This document shows positions 15,058-21,326 of a stretch of DNA of 24,178 nucleotides, one piece after another. The notes under the pieces are model-generated. The model was given only the letters and a program-made list of their open reading frames with translations. It ran no database searches and was not told the DNA's origin. How positions within the stretch are numbered: position 1 is the first letter of the stretch; every line of letters begins with the position of its first letter. The translations under genes were made by a program, and so were the position numbers. Source of the stretch: RYN-230 sp036509255 (GTDB taxonomy: Bacteria; Actinomycetota; Actinomycetes; Streptosporangiales; Streptosporangiaceae); the NCBI GenBank assembly GCA_036509255.1, contig DATCFY010000141.1:1-24178 (forward strand). The letters are read 5' to 3'.

Positions 15058-15474
15058 CTAAACAGGTACGTCGCGAGCAGCCAGCCTGGTCTGGTGCGGC
15101 TCGCCGGGTGGTTCCTCTATGCCGAAGCTAAGGATCCGGGTGGGACGGATCCGGATGAGGGGACCGCCGTCCGCGGCGTCGTCAACAGCCTCCGCGGTGC
15201 CCCGGATCTCGAGGAAGCGGACCCGCCAGGGGTCGGTGGAGACGATGTCGTCCACCACGAGCGCGGCCTGGCCGTTGCGCCGGACGTTCCGGAACTTCTG
15301 GCTGGACGTCAGGTTGAAGCCGGTCACGTCGATCGTGCCGAGCCCGGGGTTGACGTGGAAGCCGACAGGCTTGACCTGAGGGCTGCCGTCCGGCTGGACG
15401 GTAGCCAGCCGGCCCAGCTGCTGAGCACCCAGGTAGGCCGTTTCGGCATCGGTGAAGGGTATCTGCGACTCCAT
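15058..15474 (-). CDS. PPOX class F420-dependent oxidoreductase
   Basis: Split beta-barrel flavin/deazaflavin-binding protein of 138 aa, close to the family size. Motifs: FTDAETAYLGAQQLGRLATVQPDGSPQVKPVGFHVNPGLGTIDVTG, then SSQKFRNVRRNGQAALVVDDI, PWRVRFLEIRGTAEAV and a short basic C-terminal part (LIRIRPTRILSFGIEE). The pattern ...RLATVQPDGSPQVKPVGF is that of actinomycete proteins named PPOX class F420-dependent. I choose ATG 15474 (MESQIPFTD). A frame opening at 15516 would begin inside the MerR-type box and is excluded. There is no Shine-Dalgarno, but the predicted leader is only about 22 nt. Likely cytosolic reductase; the promoter suggests induction by redox-active compounds or another MerR-family signal. 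Confidence 0.9.
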   Translation of the reverse strand: MESQIPFTDAETAYLGAQQLGRLATVQPDGSPQVKPVGFHVNPGLGTIDVTGFNLTSSQKFRNVRRNGQAALVVDDIVSTDPWRVRFLEIRGTAEAVDDAADGGPLIRIRPTRILSFGIEEPPGEPHQTRLAARDVPV

Positions 15475-15501
15475 TCGGTGGGACGGTCGGGCCCACTGGC
15501 G

Positions 15502-15532
15502 ACGGTAGAACCTCAAGCAGGCTTGAGGTCAA
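15502..15532 (-). promoter_or_regulatory. MerR/SoxR-type promoter with 19-bp spacer
   Basis: On the minus strand TTGACC (15532-15527, -35) and TACCGT (15507-15502, -10) are separated by 19 nt, longer than the normal 17. The spacer is filled by a dyad: ACCTCAAGC, a 2-nt centre, GCTTGAGGT (15510-15529). An over-long spacer with a centred dyad is the signature of promoters that MerR-family activators untwist. CCTCAAG-N4-CTTGAGG is the published SoxR box pattern. The start point would be near 15495, 20-odd nt before the PPOX ATG. Confidence 0.8.
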
Positions 15533-15589
15533 GGGGGGCGTCGGCACGTATTCTCGATCGTCGGCGGCCCGTGCTCCTGGAGGTATTGC

Positions 15590-17539
15590 GTGTTCAGGCT
15601 GGACCACGAGGCGGAAAACACGGTGCGGCAGGGGCTTGGCGCCGTGGACGCTGATGCATTCCTGGCCCGGCTGGAGCAGCTGGCCTTCGACATAGCCGGC
15701 CCGCTCGAGCAGGTCTACGGCGGCGTGACCGACATCACCCGGTTCGCGACCGAGCTGGTGCTCGACGCCCTGGAGGCGGCCGCCGCGCGGCCCGCGCCGC
15801 TGCGGCTGCTGGACCGCCGCCGCGAGATCGATCCCGCGTGGTTCCAGCGGTCCCGGATGATCGGCTACGTCTGCTACGCCGACCGTTTCGCCGGCTCGCT
15901 GCGCGGCGTCCGGCAGCATCTGGACTACCTGGCCGAGCTGGGGGTCACGTACCTGCATCTGATGCCGCTGCTGCAGCCCCGGGACGGGGACAGCGACGGT
16001 GGCTACGCCGTGGCGGACTACGGCGCGGTGGACCCGCGGCTGGGCAGCATGGCCGACCTGGAGGCGCTCGCCGCCGAATTGCACAGCCGGGGCATGGCGA
16101 TGTGCATCGACCTGGTCCTCAACCACACGGCACAGGAGCACGAATGGGCCCGCAAGGCGCAGGCCGGGGATCCCGCCTGCCGCGACATGTACCTGATCTA
16201 CCCCGACCGCAGGGTTCCCGACGCCTATGAGGCCACGCTGCCCGAGGTGTTCCCGGACACCGCCCCCGGCAGCTTCACCGAGGTGCCCGGGCTCGGCTGG
16301 GTGTGGACCACGTTTCACGACTACCAGTGGGATCTGAACTACGCCAACCCCGACGTCTTCCGGCACATGCTCGCGATCATGCTCACGCTGGCCAACCGCG
16401 GCGTGGACGTGCTGCGGCTGGACGCGGCGCCGTTCTTGTGGAAACGGCCCGGCACCGACAGCCAGAACCAGCCGGAAGCACATCTGCTGCTCCAGGCGTT
16501 CCGCGCGCTCACCCGGCTGGCCGCGCCGGGCCTGGTGCTCAAGGCCGAGGCCATCGTCGGCCCGGAGATGCTGGTGCAGTACCTCGGCGCGCACGACCGC
16601 TACCAGCCCGAGTGCGATCTGGCCTACGACAACCAGCTCATGGTGATGCTCTGGTCCACCCTGGCCACCCGGGACGTGCGGCTGGCCGAGCACGCGCTGT
16701 CCCGCCGCCGGCCCGCGCCCGCGCCGACGGCGTGGGTGTCCTACCTGCGCTGTCACGATGACATCGGCTGGGCCGTCTCCGACGCGGATGCCGCGGCCGT
16801 GGGACTGGGCGGTTTCGAGCACCGCAGGTTCCTCAACGAGTTCTTCGCCGGCCGTTTCCCCGGATCGTTCGCCCGGGGGGCCGGCTTCCAGGAAAACCCG
16901 GCGACCGGAGACGCCCGGATCTCCGGTATGGCCGCCTCGCTGTGCGGCATCGAGAGCGCCGCGGCGGCCGGCGATGAGGCCGAACTGACGCTGGCCCTCA
17001 GGCGGCTGGAGTCCCTGTACGCCGTGGTCTTCTCCTTCGGCGGCATCCCGCTCATCTATATGGGCGATGAGCTCGCCATGACGAATGACCCTGGGTGGGC
17101 GGACGACCCGGCGCACGCGCACGACAACCGGTGGATGCACCGGCCGCGGATGGACTGGGCCCGGGCGGCCCGCCGCAGCGACCTGGCCACCATGGAAGGC
17201 CGTGCGTTCGCGGCACTGCAGGGCCTGGCCCGGGCCCGGCAGGAACTGCTGGCGCTGCGGTCCGGCGGCACCACCGAGATCCTGCCCACCGGGAACCAGT
17301 GCGTGCTGGCTTACCGCCGCAGTCACCCGCGCAGCGCACCGTTCCTGTCGCTCACCAACTTCAGCGACGTCAGCCACTCCGTCGACGCGGGGATCATCGC
17401 CCGGGCCAGCCTGCGGGCGCCCCGGCTCGCCCACGCGAGCACCCCGGGCACCGGCACCCCCCGGATCGAGCCAGCCCGGGTCGAGCCGGGCCGCATCGAG
17501 CTGGAACCGTGGAGCTTCGCCTGGCTTACGGGGACGTGA
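15590..17539 (+). CDS. Amylosucrase (GH13 family)
   Basis: Glycoside hydrolase family 13 enzyme of 649 aa that uses sucrose to build alpha-1,4-glucan (releasing fructose). Residues 1-85 form the helical N-terminal domain typical of amylosucrase. The barrel then shows RMIGYVCYADRFAGSLRGV, LGVTYLHLMPLLQPRDGDSDGGYAV, LVLNHTAQEHEW, WVWTTFHDYQWDLNYANP, VDVLRLDAAPFLWK (nucleophile D278), KAEAIVG (acid/base E320) and YLRCHDDIGW (H389, D390). These correspond to D286, E328, H392 and D393 of the Neisseria enzyme. The phrase VCY.DRFAG...LMPLL.PR.GD.DGGYAV is characteristic of amylosucrase rather than plain amylases. GTG at 15590 is preceded by GGAGG. No signal peptide, so intracellular. No sugar transporter or sucrose gene is nearby. 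Trehalose-forming relatives remain a lesser alternative. Confidence 0.9.
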   Translation: MFRLDHEAENTVRQGLGAVDADAFLARLEQLAFDIAGPLEQVYGGVTDITRFATELVLDALEAAAARPAPLRLLDRRREIDPAWFQRSRMIGYVCYADRFAGSLRGVRQHLDYLAELGVTYLHLMPLLQPRDGDSDGGYAVADYGAVDPRLGSMADLEALAAELHSRGMAMCIDLVLNHTAQEHEWARKAQAGDPACRDMYLIYPDRRVPDAYEATLPEVFPDTAPGSFTEVPGLGWVWTTFHDYQWDLNYANPDVFRHMLAIMLTLANRGVDVLRLDAAPFLWKRPGTDSQNQPEAHLLLQAFRALTRLAAPGLVLKAEAIVGPEMLVQYLGAHDRYQPECDLAYDNQLMVMLWSTLATRDVRLAEHALSRRRPAPAPTAWVSYLRCHDDIGWAVSDADAAAVGLGGFEHRRFLNEFFAGRFPGSFARGAGFQENPATGDARISGMAASLCGIESAAAAGDEAELTLALRRLESLYAVVFSFGGIPLIYMGDELAMTNDPGWADDPAHAHDNRWMHRPRMDWARAARRSDLATMEGRAFAALQGLARARQELLALRSGGTTEILPTGNQCVLAYRRSHPRSAPFLSLTNFSDVSHSVDAGIIARASLRAPRLAHASTPGTGTPRIEPARVEPGRIELEPWSFAWLTGT

Positions 17540-18329
17540 CTGGCCCGCGCAGGGCCGCGGCCGTGGCCGCGTCGGCCGGATAGAACGCCTCGATGGCCAG
17601 CTCGGCCACGGTCACGTCGGTCGCGGTGCCCACTACCGCACTGATGCTGAACAGCGAGAGTTCCTGGCCGCCGCGCCGGTAGCGCAGTGGCAGGACGACC
17701 CCCGCGGGCGAGGTCACCTCGGCCATGCCGCCCGGGTAGGCGAGCAGCTCGTCCCGCAGTTCCCGCAGCTGCGGATCGCCGAGAGCCTGCGCTCGGTGCT
17801 GCAACTGGGACAGCAGGTGACCACGCCACTCGGCCAGGTTGGCGATGCGGGGCGCCATCCCGTCGGGGTGCAGGGCCAGGCGGAGCACGTTCACCGGCGG
17901 CTCCAGCAGCCAGGCGGCACACCCGTCGGCGAGCACGGCGAGGCCCGCGTTGCCGTCGAGCAGTTCCCACCAGCGGTCGACCAGGACCGCGGGGTAGGGC
18001 TCGTGGCCGGCCAGCACCTGGCGCAGGGCATCGCGGACGTTCCGCAGCTCCGGCTCGCCCAGCTCGTGCTCCGGGTATGCCGGGGCGTAGCCGCCGGCCA
18101 GCAGCAGCGTGTTCCGCTCCCGGAGCGGCACCTCGAGCTGCTCAGTCAGCCGCAGGATCATGGCGGGCGTCGGCCGCGAGCGCCCGGTTTCCACGAAGCT
18201 GAGATGCCGCGCGGACACCTCGGCCCGGATGGCCAGGTCAAGCTGGCTGATCCGGCGGCGCTCGCGCCATTCGCGCAGCAGCTCACCGACGGGGCGGGTG
18301 CCCGACATGGGCCACGTCATGGTCGCCAT
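17526..18329 (-). CDS. XRE-type regulator with MmyB-like ligand-binding domain
   Basis: Transcription factor of 267 aa. The N-terminal HTH (about 14-75) reads LREWRERRRISQLDLAIRAEVSARHLSFVETGRSRPTPAMILRLTEQLEVPLRERNTLL, the canonical pattern of this very common actinomycete family. Residues about 100-260 form the MmyB-like PAS-type domain (VLVDRWWELLDGNAGLAVL, VNVLRLALHPDGM, FYPAD), thought to bind a small hydrophobic ligand. Three in-frame ATGs (18329, 18320, 18308) lack good ribosome sites; TAACGT 12 nt before the first would suit a leaderless mRNA. The 3' end overlaps the end of the amylosucrase gene by 14 bp on the other strand. It is divergent to an NTF2-like gene, the usual kind of target for this family, and repeated ATTACCTCCC motifs lie between. 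Confidence 0.93.
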   Translation of the reverse strand: MATMTWPMSGTRPVGELLREWRERRRISQLDLAIRAEVSARHLSFVETGRSRPTPAMILRLTEQLEVPLRERNTLLLAGGYAPAYPEHELGEPELRNVRDALRQVLAGHEPYPAVLVDRWWELLDGNAGLAVLADGCAAWLLEPPVNVLRLALHPDGMAPRIANLAEWRGHLLSQLQHRAQALGDPQLRELRDELLAYPGGMAEVTSPAGVVLPLRYRRGGQELSLFSISAVVGTATDVTVAELAIEAFYPADAATAAALRGPVTSP

Positions 18330-18363
18330 GAGGCTGACGTTAGCGGCCCGCCCGCAGCGCCGC

Positions 18364-18407
18364 GATTACCTCCCAGGTCAAGGCCGGGCATTACCTCCCG
18401 CGTAATC
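18364..18407. promoter_or_regulatory. Repeated ATTACCTCCC motifs, candidate operators of the XRE regulator
   Basis: ATTACCTCCC occurs at 18365-18374 and again at 18390-18399, 25 bp apart. The second copy is followed by GTAAT, giving ATTAC-N7-GTAAT (18390-18406), and the outer GATTAC/GTAATC pair frames the whole block. It lies in the middle of the 151-bp gap between the divergent XRE and NTF2-like genes. Binding is inferred from position and symmetry. Confidence 0.5.
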
Positions 18408-18480
18408 GACACGGGCCCGGCCCGGTCCGCAGGATGGGCCGCGACCGCACAGAGCGGACCCATCACGAAAGGCACTCCCT

Positions 18481-18833
18481 ATGAACGACACGATCACCCG
18501 TTACGTCGACTGCTGGAACGAGACCGACCCCGCGGCGCGGCGCAAGCTGATCGACAGCACCTGGGCCCCGGACGCCAGCTACATCGATCCCTCGGCGAGG
18601 CCCGCGGCCAGGACGAGATCGACGCGGCCATCGCCGCGGCGCAGGAACAGTTTCCCGGCTTCGTCTTCACCCTGGCCGGGCCGGTCGACGCCCATCACCG
18701 CCAGGCCCGCTTCACCTGGGGTCTCGGCCCGGAGGGCGCCGAGCCGCTGATCGTCGGGTTCGACGTGGCGGTCACCGGGGACGACGGCCGGCTCGTCACC
18801 GTCCTGGGATTCCTCGACAAGGTGCCCAGCTAG
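18481..18833 (+). pseudogene. NTF2-like (SnoaL-type) protein, split by a one-base frameshift
   Basis: The first frame gives MNDTITRYVDCWNETDPAARRKLIDSTWAPDASYIDPSA, a typical start of nuclear-transport-factor-2-like small proteins. It then becomes nonsense rich in Arg/Ser. The next frame continues the family exactly: ARGQDEIDAAIAAAQEQFPG, FVFTLAGPVDAHHRQARFTWGLGPEG and a DGRLVTVLGFLDKVPS end. Loss of one G near 18597 (GCGAGGCC where GCGGAGGCC is expected) explains it. Restored, the protein would be about 117 aa, a normal length. GAAAGG lies before the ATG. It may be a true recent pseudogene or a sequencing error in a GC-rich spot. The family fold is a cone-shaped barrel that binds small hydrophobic molecules, some members being isomerases or hydrolases. 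Divergent XRE regulator probably controls it. Confidence 0.85.
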
Positions 18834-18899
18834 CTAAGGTGCCCAGCCAGCTAAGGTGCCCAGCCAGCGAGGGGCCAGCTAGCAAGGTGCCCATAGCCC
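18819..18899 (+). repeat. 17-bp tandem repeat spanning the end of the NTF2-like gene
   Basis: Three near-identical 17-nt units, AAGGTGCCCAGCTAGCT (18819-18835), 18836-18852 and 18853-18869, differ at one or two bases. They are followed by a shortened unit (18870-18883) and a partial AAGGTGCCCA unit (18884 on). The first unit encodes the last residues (KVPS) and the stop of the NTF2-like gene. It looks like slippage amplification of the gene end into the intergenic space. Confidence 0.85.
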
Positions 18900-18932
18900 A
18901 GCGGGGGAAGCCCGCTGCCCAGCGGCGAACGC

Positions 18933-19907
18933 TTACGGCCGGGCGTCCCCGACGGTGACGGCCTGTGACTTCATGCCGATCGTCACCGGTTCGACGTAGA
19001 CCGGCTGGATGGTGCTGGCCGCCGGGAACTGCTCGTGGACGCGCATCTTGAGCGGCTCGGTGGCCAGGTCGATGAATATCGGGTACAGGTCGTCGTGATG
19101 GCAGGGGATGACCGCCCGGGGCTGGTAGGTCTCGATGAGCGGCATCGTCGCCTCCTTGAGCTGGCGGCGGGCCGGCGGGCGGCCGATGAAGCCCACGATG
19201 GCGAGGTCGCAGCCGGGGCTGGCCGCGAAGAACGAGCGCTCCTCCTCGCTGACCGGGCCGCCGCTGTCCCGGTACACGATCCGGTAGCCGTCGATGTCGA
19301 TGACCAGGCACATGGTGCCCTCGGTGAAGACCTCCGGGGCCATGCTGCCGCGCTGCATCACGGCTGCGGCGTAGGCCTCTTCGGCGGCGCTCAGCGGCGG
19401 CTCGTCCCGCTCCCAGACCTCACGGGCCTGGCGCAGCGCCTCCAGGCTCATCTGCTGTTCCGGGTGGGTGAGGTCGGCGTGAAAGCCGTGGATGACCCGG
19501 AGGGTGAACTCGGGGAACTCCAGCAGCTCACCCTCGCCGAGGCCGGTCACCGCGTGGATCTGCGACACGTCCAGGCCCCCCTGGGTCAGCACGTCCGCGC
19601 CGAGCGGATGCACCACCACCGGCGCGCCCGTGGCCGAGGCCACCTGGGCTGCGTCCGAGATGTGGTCGTAGTGTGGGTGCCCGATCAGCACCGCATCGGC
19701 GCGGACCATCTCATCGGGCCGGAACCCGAGGCCGCGCATCCGCGGGCCGCGGTCGTAGAACGTGTCGAGCAGCACCACCCGGTCGTGGAAATTCAGCTCA
19801 AAGTTAGACGTCCCGTACCAGCGGACGGTCAGGGCATCAGGGTCCGGGCTGACCGGACCGCCCAGCATGGCCGGCCGCTGGTACCCCAGGACGGTGTCGG
19901 TGTTCAT
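18933..19907 (-). CDS. MBL-fold metallo-hydrolase (UlaG-like)
   Basis: Metallo-beta-lactamase-fold hydrolase of 324 aa. Strand-turn elements LTVRWYGTSNFELNFHDRVVLLDTFYD precede the metal motif IGHPHYDHISDA (HxHxDH, binding two metal ions). Further ligands are likely in VIHGFHADLTH, VYRDSGG (Asp) and IPCHHDDLYP (His). The late CHHDD motif is like that of the UlaG/YtnP-type branch. No signal peptide is seen from the chosen start. I use ATG 19907 (MNTDTVLGYQRP); GGGAGG lies upstream and a GTG directly before it (19910) is equally possible. The longer frame to 19967 would begin in the 18-bp iterons and give a Pro/Gly-rich leader. Divergent to an alpha/beta hydrolase gene, with which it may share control. 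Substrate unknown. Confidence 0.9.
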   Translation of the reverse strand: MNTDTVLGYQRPAMLGGPVSPDPDALTVRWYGTSNFELNFHDRVVLLDTFYDRGPRMRGLGFRPDEMVRADAVLIGHPHYDHISDAAQVASATGAPVVVHPLGADVLTQGGLDVSQIHAVTGLGEGELLEFPEFTLRVIHGFHADLTHPEQQMSLEALRQAREVWERDEPPLSAAEEAYAAAVMQRGSMAPEVFTEGTMCLVIDIDGYRIVYRDSGGPVSEEERSFFAASPGCDLAIVGFIGRPPARRQLKEATMPLIETYQPRAVIPCHHDDLYPIFIDLATEPLKMRVHEQFPAASTIQPVYVEPVTIGMKSQAVTVGDARP

Positions 19908-19920
19908 CACGGGCGGACCT

Positions 19921-19974
19921 CCCGGTGGCACTCGTTCGCCCGGTGGCGCCTGCACACCGGGTGGCACTGGCGCG
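19921..19974. repeat. Three 18-bp iterons in the divergent MBL/hydrolase gap
   Basis: Units start at 19921, 19939 and 19957, each beginning CC(C/G)GGTGGC(A/G)C, with the second half of each unit less conserved. The 18-bp period is strict. They sit about 14 bp before the MBL start, where repressor or activator sites would be expected, though they also could be a relic of a repeated coding stretch. Confidence 0.55.
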
Positions 19975-20052
19975 ACGTTACCTGCGGGGGGACGATCAGT
20001 GCTACAGCGGGCGGGCGACGCGGGCCGCCCCCGGAGCAGGGAGGGGATCCGG

Positions 20053-20874
20053 ATGCCGGTAGTGCAGGCGAACGGTATCGACGTCCACTACGAGGTCGAG
20101 GGAGACGGTGAACCCCTGATCCTCATCCCCTACCTGGCCGCCGACCAGGCGTGTTACGCGTTCCAGGTGGCCGACTACGCGAAGAGCTTCACCTGCTTCA
20201 CCGTGGACCTGCGCGGCGCTGGCCTGTCCGGCAAGCCGGAGGGCAACTACACCACCGAACTGTTCGCCGATGACATCGCCGCGTTCATGCAGGCGGCCGG
20301 CCTGGACCGGGCGCACGTGTCCGGGCTGTCGCTGGGCGCGGCCACCGGCATGTGGCTCGCGGCCAAGTACCCGGACCGGGTGACGTCGCTGTCCCTGCAC
20401 AGCGCCTGGCCGGCCAGCGACCCGTTCCTGCGCACGGTAGTCGAGGGCTGGCAGATCATGGCGCAAGCGCTGGGCAGCGTGACGGACATGGTGATCAAGG
20501 GAATCTTCCCGTGGTGCTTCACGCCCGAGCTGTACGCGGCCCGGCCGGAGTACATCGAATCCCTGGCCGATTTCGTCCGTGGCCGGCCGATGCCGCCGGT
20601 GGACGCGTTCCTCCGGCAATCGCAGGCGGTGCTAGCCCACGACGCGCGGGAGGTACTGGCCTCCGTGCAGGCCCCGACCCTGGTCACCTTCGGCCGGCAC
20701 GACCAGGTGACCTCCACCCGGTTCGCGGACCCGCTGACCCAGGGAATCGCCGGCACGGAGGTCGTGGTGTTCGAGGACTGCGCGCACGCCCCGATCTACG
20801 AGAATGTCGAGGCCTTCAACCAGCGGACCCTGGACTTCCTGCACCGCCACTCCGGGCCGGACGTCAGCGGCTGA
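20053..20874 (+). CDS. Alpha/beta hydrolase
   Basis: Serine hydrolase of 273 aa, alpha/beta-hydrolase fold, similar in build to 3-oxoadipate enol-lactonase-type and epoxide-hydrolase-type proteins. The nucleophile elbow is GLSLGA with S93, the acid D217 in TFGRHDQVTS, and the base H245 in EDCAHAPIYEN, so the triad is complete. The start of the fold is typical: MPVVQANGIDVHYEVEGDGEPLILIPYLAA, then FTVDLRGAGLSGKPEG (oxyanion/loop region). The ATG at 20053 is preceded by GGGAGGGG; an open frame further upstream from 19762 is only read-through over the divergent gene. A cap region of about 60 residues (130-190) includes W/F-rich residues that would shape the pocket. Its neighbour on the left is an MBL hydrolase with a shared 145-bp promoter gap. 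Substrate unknown. Confidence 0.93.
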   Translation: MPVVQANGIDVHYEVEGDGEPLILIPYLAADQACYAFQVADYAKSFTCFTVDLRGAGLSGKPEGNYTTELFADDIAAFMQAAGLDRAHVSGLSLGAATGMWLAAKYPDRVTSLSLHSAWPASDPFLRTVVEGWQIMAQALGSVTDMVIKGIFPWCFTPELYAARPEYIESLADFVRGRPMPPVDAFLRQSQAVLAHDAREVLASVQAPTLVTFGRHDQVTSTRFADPLTQGIAGTEVVVFEDCAHAPIYENVEAFNQRTLDFLHRHSGPDVSG

Positions 20875-20903
20875 TCTGCGGCCGCGCGGCCAGGACGGCG
20901 CCC

Positions 20904-20917
20904 AGCGGGATCCCGCT
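20904..20917. terminator. Small palindromic hairpin between convergent genes
   Basis: AGCGGGATCCCGCT is a perfect 14-bp palindrome within the 72-bp gap between the alpha/beta hydrolase stop (20874) and the YciI-like stop (20947); GGCCGCGCGGCC lies just before it. A folded stem would be only 5 bp with a GATC loop, so termination is plausible but weak. Confidence 0.35.
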
Positions 20918-20946
20918 CTAGGCATCCGGCCCGGTCCCCGCGGGCG

Positions 20947-21246
20947 TCAGTCACGGCCGCGGAGCAGCGAAACCCGGAACGGGCGCAGCTCACCCCGGGC
21001 GTACCCCCTGCTGATGGCCGGGTCGGCCGCCATGATCTGCCGGGCGGCGTCCTCGTCGGGCGCCTCGAACACGGCCACCCCGGTGTTGATGCGGCCGAGC
21101 GTCGGGCCGGCCAGGATCAGCTGCCCGTCCGCGAGCAGGCGCTGCAGCCGGCCGAAATGTTCCGCCCAAACGGCTTTTTCGTCGTCCGTCATGGTCGCCG
21201 CGAAGTCGTCGCGCGGGGGATGGATGAAATAGATCCACTCCGTCAC
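20947..21246 (-). CDS. YciI family protein
   Basis: Small protein of 99 aa with the YciI/dimeric alpha-beta barrel pattern: WIYFIHPPRDDFAATMTDDEKAVWAEHFGRLQRLLADGQLILAGPTL, then GVAVFEAPDEDAARQIMAADPAISRGYARGELRPFRVSLL. The conserved His/Asp pair (EHFGRL and MAADPA) is seen in the family and may act in catalysis; the known member of the wider group is a chlorohydrolase/dehalogenase-type enzyme, but most are unassigned. The start is GTG at 21246 with no strong ribosome site. It is oriented like the TetR gene to its right, 80 bp after that gene's stop, with no clear terminator between, so it could be the second gene of that transcript. Function unknown. Confidence 0.88.
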   Translation of the reverse strand: MTEWIYFIHPPRDDFAATMTDDEKAVWAEHFGRLQRLLADGQLILAGPTLGRINTGVAVFEAPDEDAARQIMAADPAISRGYARGELRPFRVSLLRGRD

Positions 21247-21326
21247 GCGCCGAGTCTGCCGGGGCCCGGGCCGCCCGTCAACGCGCCGCCAGGCTGGTCA
21301 CGTCGCCCGGCGCAGGTGGCCCGGGC

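Noticed and set aside
15182..17434. Minus-strand open frame of 750 codons opposite the amylosucrase gene
   Set aside because: It is rich in Arg/Gly/His/Pro with no domain, and is the mirror of a real gene; long antisense frames are expected at this GC content.
17085..18833. Plus-strand frame of 582 codons
   Set aside because: Most is antisense to the XRE regulator or out of frame with amylosucrase. Only its last 75 or so codons are real, being the second half of the frameshifted NTF2-like gene.
18819..18899. 17-bp repeats as a CRISPR array
   Set aside because: Units are contiguous with no unique spacers and overlap a gene end; simple tandem duplication explains them.
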